Assembly (NCBI GenBank): GCA_015680685.1
Contig: MNCI01003605.1
Location: 113,417-152,710 of the forward strand
Reading direction: 5' to 3'
DNA from: Gnetum montanum
Taxonomy: Eukaryota; Streptophyta; Gnetopsida; Gnetales; Gnetaceae
DNA length: 39,294 bases
Notes under the pieces: generated by a model
Databases searched by the model: none
What the model was told of the DNA's origin: nothing
The model's input: the letters and a program-made list of their open reading frames with translations, nothing else
Position numbers and translations under genes: made by a program
Part shown: positions 33,561 to 39,294 of the stretch, in pieces
Position numbering within the stretch: the stretch's first letter is position 1
Layout of the letters: every line of letters starts with the position of its first letter

Positions 33561-33679
33561 CGGTTAAAGGGCGTCGGATCGCAGACCTCGATCAGCGCCT
33601 TCGAGACACGGTTCAGGCTTGCCTGCACTTCGTCGATTTTCTCTAGTTTGGCATTCTGCTTCTTTGCCTTCGGTGCCAT
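33561..33679 (-). CDS. Antisense gene exon 1 (start codon)
   Basis: ATG at 33,679 in good plant context (GTGATGGC), first ATG after the TATA-containing region. It encodes 39 codons, basic at the start (MAPKAKKQ), then LEKIDEVQASLNRV, probably helical. It ends CCG|GTAGGC, phase 2. The intron following is the longest (273 nt) and includes a pyrimidine run on this strand. Confidence 0.65.
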
Positions 33680-33840
33680 CACGATAGTTGTAGTTTTTCT
33701 TCAGTACCTGCTTACAAATCCTTGCAAGATTACGAGCCCTAGCTTTCTGCTCTCTGTTCTCTTTGTTCTTCCTTTTCTCTGCTCTTCTTTGTAAATTCAA
33801 ATTGCGATAGCCAACAACCAGTTTTCGTCAAAGAAACACT

Positions 33841-33848
33841 TATTTATA
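33841..33848 (-). promoter_or_regulatory. TATA box of the antisense gene
   Basis: TATAAATA on the minus strand, about 160 bases upstream of the ATG at 33,679. A start site about 30 bases downstream would give a purine-rich 5' UTR of about 130 nt. The interval 33,680-34,091 separates the divergent antisense gene and RT frame. Confidence 0.55.
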
Positions 33849-34091
33849 CGCGAGGATCGCCGACTTGATATTGGATCAAAGCGGAACTTTCCTGAAACGG
33901 AATCTGAAAATTTGGTATTAATGTGGCTGATATCGCACGCGCCACTGTCCGAAATAACGTTAAACTACCACATCTTATCGCCTCGTAATCGGGTTGCATT
34001 GATTACAAGCTCTGTCACCAACATTCAAAATTTCAGTTAGCATTCCACGTTTGGCAACATCCTGTCACTTGTCTCCTAACCGTTTACGCAC

Positions 34092-36518
34092 TTGCCGATT
34101 TTGCAGGACAGACAGAGGATGGACACCACAGTTTCAGCACCTTTAACCTTGACAGGCCCATACGGGCACTTAACTAGGCCTTTTGACTTTACATTAGTAG
34201 ACGCCAACCCCCCTTTAGCAGGCGTAACCATAGCTACATCGGAGACATCCCCAGAGTGGCCAGAACAGTCCACGCGCACGCTAGACCTAGAAGCTGGGGA
34301 TATAACCGAGGATCCCATTAGTGAGGTCCCTATCGTTACGCATAGGGGTGAGACCAAAACACTCAAGGTCAGTTCTTTGCTAGACGAGGAAATGCACAAC
34401 GCAATAAAACAGGTCCTGCAAGACAACATCACTGTCTTTGCATGGTCATATGAGGATATGCCTGGGTTAGATCCTAGATTAATCCAGCATAACATTATCC
34501 TCGACCCACAAATTAAACCGGTTAGGCAAAAGGCACGCAAGATCAAACCAGAGATCGTGCTAGCAGTGCGTGACGAAATCACCAAACTCTATCGGGCTGG
34601 TTTCATCCGCGCAGTCGATTATTCGGACTGGGTATCTATCATTGTAGTCATGCCGAAGAAGACTAGGGGTATACGCATATGCATAGACTTCCGGGATCTG
34701 AACAAGGCCACAATCAAAGATAATTTCCCATTACCGAGTATCGACCAGCTAGTGGATACAACAGCTGGGCATGCGCTTCTGTCCTTCATGGATGGCTTCT
34801 CAGGCTATAACCAGATTCGCATCAACCCAAAACATCAACTGACCACAATGTTTATGACACCCTGGGGGACATTTTGCTATACCATGATGCCTTTTGGTCT
34901 GAAGAACGCTGGAGCGACGTATCAACGGGCCATGACGTACATCTTTAGCGATTACCTCCTAGGAAGACTGAATGATTATGTAGACGACATAGCTATAAAA
35001 TCTTTAAAGTCAGAAGATCATTCAGAGGACCTGGGGTTAGTCCTTAAAAGATGCTCCACGCACGAGCTCCGGCTTAACCCAAAGAAGTGCGTGTTCGGAG
35101 TCAAAACCGGACGCATGCTGGGGTTTGTGGTATCAGAAGCTGGCATACGAGTTGACCCTGATAAGGTCAAAGCCATTGTCGCGTTAAAGCCTCCCACAGA
35201 TCTCAAGCAACTACGCGGGTTACAGGGCCGTTTACAGTTCATACGCAGGTTCATTTCAAGGTTAACCGACAAACTACACCCCATGCAACATTTGCTGAAA
35301 AAGGGGGTTAATTTTGAATGGACCAACGATTGCCAGCGTGCGTTCGACAGTCTAAAACAGGAATTGCAACATCTACCGATGGTTTTCCCGCCACAAAGGG
35401 ACCTGCCTTTTTTCATCTACCTCGCCACTTCGAACATAGCAATAGCAACGTTGCTTTGTCAGAAAAGGGAGGATGGGTCAGAAATGCCCATCTATTACCT
35501 GAGTCACGCTCTATGTGCGTACGAGACGAGATATAACGACGTTGAGCGTAATTGCTTAGCATTAGTTTTTACGCTCAAGAAATGTAGGCATTACCTTTTT
35601 CGCAGTCAGGTTAACGTCATTTGTAAAAATAACATCCTTAGGGCCATTACGCATAGTCTATACGAAAGTAGCAAAATCGCTCGCTGGAAGGCTATCACCG
35701 CGGAGTTCGACCTCCACTACATTGGCCAATCATCCACGAAGGGCCAAGCAATAGCCGACCAGTTAACAACTTCACCAATTGACAACCACGCAACCGTAGA
35801 GCCAGAATTTCCTGATGAGCATGTACATAGTTTAAGCCCTGTTTCGGCAGGCCTCGAAGCAACATTGTATTTCGATGGAGCTTCAACCGTGAGAGGCGGC
35901 AGTGCGGCCACTGTTCTTACGCTATCGCCTGAGGATGTGCGTCTACACGCTTATCGATTGACCTTCCCTTGTACGAACAATGTGGCAGAGTACGAGGGGC
36001 TCCTCAGGGGATTACTAACTGCAGGCGAACTCGATGTTCAACACCTGGCAATTAGGGGCGATTTGATGCTTGTCATAAATCAAATCACTGGAGTCTACAC
36101 CTGCAAGGCGGTACACTTGCAGCCCTATTGTGATCAGGCTAAAGATCTTCTGAGGCGATTTATGACCTTCGACGCCCAGCACGTCCCACGGACTGACAAC
36201 ACGTTGGCCGACGCACTGGCCACTCTAGCTTTACACGTGCCGTCGCACTTGCTTAACACCTGCCCCACATTGATTACAGACTACGCAGACCCTATCATTC
36301 AGACAGCGCAAATCTCCTCTCTTACCGAGGCGAGCACGCCTGAATGGTACGATCATATCAAATCTTATCTTTTACAAGGTGAGTTATTAGCTGCTTTAAC
36401 GCGTGCGCAAAAAGACGCAACCCGTAAACGCGCTAGGCACTACGTCATCATCGGAGACAGCACTCTCTGCAGACGCTCCTTTGATGGCGTATTGCTCACC
36501 TACGTTAACGCAGACTAA
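34092..36518 (+). CDS. pol: RT, RNase H and archaeal-type RNase H ORF of the young element
   Basis: An uninterrupted frame of 808 codons; it is open from 34,080 and has no obvious own ATG, so the first ATG would be at 34,119. RT spans about residues 165-345, with FMDGFSGYNQ (Asp 234) and YVDD (296-299). The first RNase H (about 430-560) has lost expected acidic residues (IYLATSN, VICKNN). The second, archaeal-type RNase H (about 590-715) keeps Asp 595 (YFDGAS), Glu 633 (NNVAEYEG), Asp 657 (IRGDL) and Asp 707 (TLADALA). Dual RNase H is a hallmark of the Tat lineage. It copies element RNA into cDNA. It lies 5.1 kb from protease, so expression needs splicing or another route. It ends at TAA 36,516, in frame with integrase. 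Confidence 0.9.
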   Translation: MPILQDRQRMDTTVSAPLTLTGPYGHLTRPFDFTLVDANPPLAGVTIATSETSPEWPEQSTRTLDLEAGDITEDPISEVPIVTHRGETKTLKVSSLLDEEMHNAIKQVLQDNITVFAWSYEDMPGLDPRLIQHNIILDPQIKPVRQKARKIKPEIVLAVRDEITKLYRAGFIRAVDYSDWVSIIVVMPKKTRGIRICIDFRDLNKATIKDNFPLPSIDQLVDTTAGHALLSFMDGFSGYNQIRINPKHQLTTMFMTPWGTFCYTMMPFGLKNAGATYQRAMTYIFSDYLLGRLNDYVDDIAIKSLKSEDHSEDLGLVLKRCSTHELRLNPKKCVFGVKTGRMLGFVVSEAGIRVDPDKVKAIVALKPPTDLKQLRGLQGRLQFIRRFISRLTDKLHPMQHLLKKGVNFEWTNDCQRAFDSLKQELQHLPMVFPPQRDLPFFIYLATSNIAIATLLCQKREDGSEMPIYYLSHALCAYETRYNDVERNCLALVFTLKKCRHYLFRSQVNVICKNNILRAITHSLYESSKIARWKAITAEFDLHYIGQSSTKGQAIADQLTTSPIDNHATVEPEFPDEHVHSLSPVSAGLEATLYFDGASTVRGGSAATVLTLSPEDVRLHAYRLTFPCTNNVAEYEGLLRGLLTAGELDVQHLAIRGDLMLVINQITGVYTCKAVHLQPYCDQAKDLLRRFMTFDAQHVPRTDNTLADALATLALHVPSHLLNTCPTLITDYADPIIQTAQISSLTEASTPEWYDHIKSYLLQGELLAALTRAQKDATRKRARHYVIIGDSTLCRRSFDGVLLTYVNAD

Positions 36519-37586
36519 GCACAACACATCGTCAGCGAGGTTCACGAGGGACTATGCAGAGGCCATGTAGCACCACGGGCTATGGCCCTAAAAATCCGCC
36601 GCTTAGGGTACTACTGGCCACGCATGGAAAATGATTGTTTGACAAAGGTTAAGACCTGTGAGACGTGTCAACGTCACGCAAACCTCATCCACGTGTCACC
36701 CACAGAATTGCACACCACACAGATCACATGGTCATTCCAACGATGGGGACTGGACATTATAGGATCCATCACGCCAAAATCTTCCGCAGGACATAGCTTC
36801 ATCATTACCGCTACCGAGTACTTCACGAAGTGGGTAGAAGCTGCCCCCCTACGGAAAATTACATCCCAACAGGTTTGCCATTTCATCTTGGATAACATTA
36901 TAACCCGATTTGGTCTCCCAATGACTATCATGACCGACAATGGACCACAGTTTAGTAGCGTGGATACCAAATCCTTCTGTGACAACCTAGGCATCAGGCA
37001 GTCCTTTTCCTCCCCTTATTACCCGCAGGCAAATGGTCAAGCTGAAGCATCGAACAAGATAATAATCAATTTACTCAAGAAAATTCTCGACGGCAACAAC
37101 AGGCGGTGGCATGAGCAGATCCTCTATGTGCTATGGGCATATCGTACTACGTGTAGAACAGCTACAGGCAGTACACCCTATAGCCTAGTTTATGGATCTG
37201 AGGCGGTGCTACCTCTGGAGTTGCAAATTCCTTCTCTGAGAATGGTCCTCTCCACCATTATAAATGAGGCTCAACACACCGAGGCTTGAATAATGGACTT
37301 GGAGTCATTGGAAGAGAAGCGAATACAGGCTCTTGAGGCAATTGAGAAATATCAGGATAAGCAAAAGCAAAAGCATCATCATAACCTTCAGCAGCGTCCG
37401 ATCAAAAAAGGAGACTTGGTTCTCAAAGCTATGCGCGAACCAGTAGGCAAGTTCTCTGCAAACTGGGAGGGCCCTTTCTTGGTAACCGACGCATACAGCA
37501 ACGGAGCGTTCAGATTGGCAGACGTCAACGGCAACGAGTTAGCAAATCCTGTGAATCATATGTACTTAAAGCGGTATTTCATCTAG
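36519..37586 (+). pseudogene. integrase of the young element
   Basis: It follows RT/RNase H in the same frame after TAA 36,516-36,518. The HHCC zinc-binding part runs EVHEG, RGH, then CETCQRH. The catalytic core from the ORF at 36,582 has Asp 58 (WGLDIIG), Asp 119 (MTDNGPQF) and Glu 155 (NGQAEASNK), a complete DDE triad. TGA at 37,287 separates the core from the C-terminal part (37,293-37,586), which carries a GPF module (NWEGPFLV) and ends MYLKRYFI, normal for the family. No chromodomain is present. Only two stops keep the pol reading frame from being continuous. Confidence 0.85.
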
Positions 37587-37619
37587 CGGCAACGACGGTG
37601 TCGACAGAAGGTATGACGG

Positions 37620-38112
37620 TACGCGTCCGCTACGACGTAAAACTGGCACTACGCGTCCGCTACGACGTTAAACTGGAAACTGGTTACCGTCCGCTACCCG
37701 CCAAGACGAAAAACTGGCACCTTTTGCAACGTAAAACTGGCATCTTTTGCACGCGTCCACCACGACGTTAAACTGGAAACTGGTTACCGTCCGCTACGAT
37801 GTAAAACTGGCAATGTTGTACAGGTCCGCCAAGACGAAAAACTGGCACCTTTTGCACGCGTCCGCCACAACGCTAAACTGGCACAGGTAAGTAGCTGTCT
37901 GCTGAGACGTAAAATCATCATAGATTTTTCCCTGGGTCATGACATAAAATTGACATCCACAGCACGGTCTGCTGAGACCATAAACCAGCCTTACCACCGT
38001 CCGCTACGACGTAAAACTAGCACTTCTCGGTCTGCCCGGACTTTAAACTGGGACCACGGTCTGCTGAGACTTAAAACCAGTAACAACAGTCTTTCAAGAC
38101 TTAAAACTGGGA
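37620..38112 (+). repeat. Tandem array 2: about 13 short diverged units
   Basis: Units of roughly 30-45 bp contain TCCGCTACGACGTAAAACTGG-like cores, later ones TCTGCTGAGACTTAAAACC. Clear starts include 37,626, 37,656, 37,690, 37,756, 37,790, 37,825, 37,861, 37,966, 38,031, 38,057 and 38,089. The core resembles that of array 1 (CCGC-N-ACG-N-C-N-TWAAACT). Confidence 0.8.
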
Positions 38113-38852
38113 TGTACAGATCACCACCATGTTCAAGCGAGTGTGATCACTCCTGTACAGTTGCACAGCAGACGGGGTGGAGTACCGAGACAGTCCCAGT
38201 ATCGCCACCCCATCGGCATCTTACTGATCCCTCGGACAAGCAAGGAGGCATCTTACTGATCTCTCGGAGATGCCGCCACCGCACCCGCTGCAGTGGTAGC
38301 AGCTTTGGGAGTTTAGCCTCGTTAGCGGGAGCCCCAACGAAATCCTCGTTGGTCATGGCCCCAGGAGTCTTCACCAATCATCGCTATCGGGTGCCGGCTT
38401 CGCAGATTCATCTGGCCGGTTCCCTGTGCAACCAGTGAGCTGCACTGCGTCTGATGCCTTTTGTCGAAGGTATGCAGTGCCGAATCTTCAGGATTGGCGG
38501 CTCCGCCCAAGTGCTCCAGCTCAACATTTGCAGTTCATTAGCTCCAGCTAAAACTAAACAGCATGGGCTCCAAGAACCCTGTCTTTTGTCCAGAAGCAAT
38601 GGCATCCTCTGTTTCCTTTTGTGGTTGCAGGCTGCTTAACTTGGAGGATGTCGTTCAAAGGTGCGTCCATCTGAGCGGTGAAGTACAATAGCGTACTAAA
38701 ATGGCTGCTCAGGTTTGCCCACCCACTCCGCTTTGCGCATTTCTTCCCGACACGCATCTAACCTTAATCCTTATTTCCTTCTTCCCCACCACCCAGTTCC
38801 CATACGCAGCATTCACATACACAAATCCTCGTTTTTTCGCACTCACGCTAGC

Positions 38853-38963
38853 AGAGACATCGCAAAAGTGATGCGCAATGCTCCTTTTTGCACGCATTCC
38901 TGCTACAATTTGTAACAGAGATATCTCAGATTGACGCGCAACGCTCGTCTGAAAGCATTCCTG
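38853..38963 (+). repeat. Diverged direct repeat of about 50 bp
   Basis: AGAGACATCGCA...CATTCCTG (38,853-38,902) and AGAGATATCTCA...CATTCCTG (38,917-38,963) align with several differences, both containing GCGCAA(T/C)GCTC. Confidence 0.6.
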
Positions 38964-39166
38964 TTGACATAAATAAACACACCGTTTGCATCTTCCCCGA
39001 ACCTGTTTCCAGTTACACCCTTCTACCTCTCATACTCGCCAGCCTTCCTTTTACGTAAACAGAGCAACACCTGAGTAGTCATGGATGAACGTTGTTCTTG
39101 CTTCTACCAATCCGGTGTTTCGCATTCTTTGTCGACGTTTTTCGGGTAAGCCCTCTAACCGTCAAC

Positions 39167-39175
39167 AAAGAGGGG
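39167..39175 (+). other. Polypurine tract
   Basis: AAAGAGGGG lies immediately before CCAT and the 3' LTR start at 39,180, the expected place for plus-strand priming. Confidence 0.75.
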
Positions 39176-39179
39176 CCAT

Positions 39180-39294
39180 TGAAACACCGTGAAAATTACG
39201 GGTCGGCCTCAGGCGAAGATTCGTAATTTGAGTGAGAACGTGCTTCAAATCTGTCTAAGGACAAGTTTACGCTTCATCACGCACGGCAGCGTAA
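39180..39294 (+). repeat. 3' LTR of the young element (first 115 bp)
   Basis: It starts TGAAACACCGTG and aligns with 23,471-23,584. I count about ten differences in about 111 bases, nearly all transitions. The first hairpin's right arm is shortened here (GCGTAA directly after the loop). The window ends inside the LTR. Confidence 0.85.

Larger units (their letters stand above)
29559..33679 (-). pseudogene. Antisense eight-exon gene inside the retrotransposon, unrecognised product (about 1,116 aa)
   Basis: Eight exons join through seven GT-AG introns (273, 102, 89, 78, 75, 74 and 79 nt) with matching phase at every junction, giving 3,351 nt (1,117 codons including stop). Exons: 33,679-33,561, 33,287-32,855, 32,752-32,446, 32,356-31,316, 31,237-30,968, 30,892-30,764, 30,689-29,872 and 29,792-29,559. 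Only two in-frame stops occur, both TAG (codons about 89 and 701). Exon 4 holds the largest globular-looking part; exon 7 is helical and coiled-coil-like; exon 8 is acidic. The segment VNFDINAQLFSDLFGVP recalls plant mobile domain/plant transposon-protein families, but I would not assign it. Tat elements are known to carry extra ORFs, some antisense. The exon 2/3 junction is the least certain. Confidence 0.75.
28990..34137 (+). other. Candidate sense-strand intron between protease and RT
   Basis: A consensus donor CAT|GTAAGT is at 28,989/28,990. Acceptors are available at 34,106 (TTTTGCAG, out of phase) and 34,137 (TTTCAG, in phase with the donor). Ogre elements are known to remove an intron between protease and RT, so the layout fits. 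A TGA at 28,962 lies before the donor and would have to be a decay mutation. Removal would join PR to RT and discard the antisense gene from that mRNA. Not demonstrated. Confidence 0.25.
37587..39166 (+). other. Long 3' non-coding region of the young element
   Basis: About 1.6 kb between the integrase stop and the PPT. The first third is tandem array 2. Next come a partly duplicated segment with a 7-bp hairpin (GGCATCT at 38,247 and AGATGCC at 38,268) and a diverged direct repeat at 38,853-38,963. No ORF is supported. Long 3' spacers are common in Tat elements. Confidence 0.5.
23471..39294 (+). mobile_element. Young giant Ty3/gypsy element, Tat lineage (Ogre/Retand-like), with antisense cargo gene
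   Basis: 5' LTR from 23,471 (TGAAACAC), PBS-like site at 24,924, gag and protease (25,164-28,964), antisense gene (29,559-33,679), RT, RNase H and archaeal-type RNase H (34,092-36,518), integrase (36,519-37,586), PPT (39,167-39,175), and a 3' LTR beginning at 39,180 with the same start sequence. The visible part is 15.8 kb; with a full second LTR of about 1.4 kb it would be near 17 kb. Two RNase H domains and the D-N-G-like protease context place it in the Tat lineage. Sense coding parts are all in the same frame register but contain ten internal stops, so this copy is not autonomous. Confidence 0.85.

Noticed and set aside
34076-34585. Minus-strand ORF of 169 codons opposite RT
   Set aside because: It mirrors the conserved RT frame; no homology-like motifs or splice sites were seen.

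Overview
The window looks like intergenic DNA from a large-genome land plant, possibly a gymnosperm or fern; I cannot fix the species. No ordinary host gene, tRNA or rRNA gene was recognised. Everything I can identify is nested Ty3/gypsy LTR retrotransposons of two families. One is an old, AT-rich, heavily decayed Athila-like family (about 1-23,470). The other is a younger, CpG-richer, very long Tat-lineage (Ogre/Retand-like) element (23,471 to the window end).

Old family. Homologous LTRs lie at 565-1,437 (minus), 10,542-11,176 (plus, shortened) and 16,584-17,465 (plus). Two of them are followed by a decayed tRNA-Asp-type primer binding site. Element X (minus, 1-1,437) appears to have its 5' end placed inside the gag of copy A. 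Copy A (1,438-11,176) has gag, protease, RT, RNase H and integrase, then a 2-kb spacer, an unrecognised decayed ORF (8,096-10,510) and a 3' LTR. Copy B is an integrase plus 3' fragment (13,068 to at least 15,543). Copy C (16,584-23,470) has the 5' LTR, PBS, gag and pol, and is cut inside integrase by the young element.

Young element. The 5' LTR starts at 23,471 and contains an array of related hairpins that runs into a 773-bp assembly gap (24,000-24,772). Then come a PBS-like site, gag and protease in one frame (25,164-28,964), a 5.1-kb insertion, RT/RNase H/archaeal-type RNase H (34,092-36,518), integrase (36,519-37,586), a long 3' spacer, a polypurine tract, and the start of the 3' LTR at 39,180. 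The window ends inside that LTR.

The most interesting feature is the 5.1-kb insertion. It carries a complete multi-exon gene on the opposite strand (33,679 down to 29,559), with its own TATA box. I can build eight exons whose seven GT-AG junctions all agree in phase, giving a frame of 1,117 codons with two in-frame TAG codons. I do not recognise the protein. Two tandem-repeat arrays, one at the 3' end of the antisense gene and one after integrase, share a core motif. Together these suggest a retroelement that carries a separately transcribed antisense cargo gene whose introns survive retrotransposition because they are not recognised in the sense genomic RNA.
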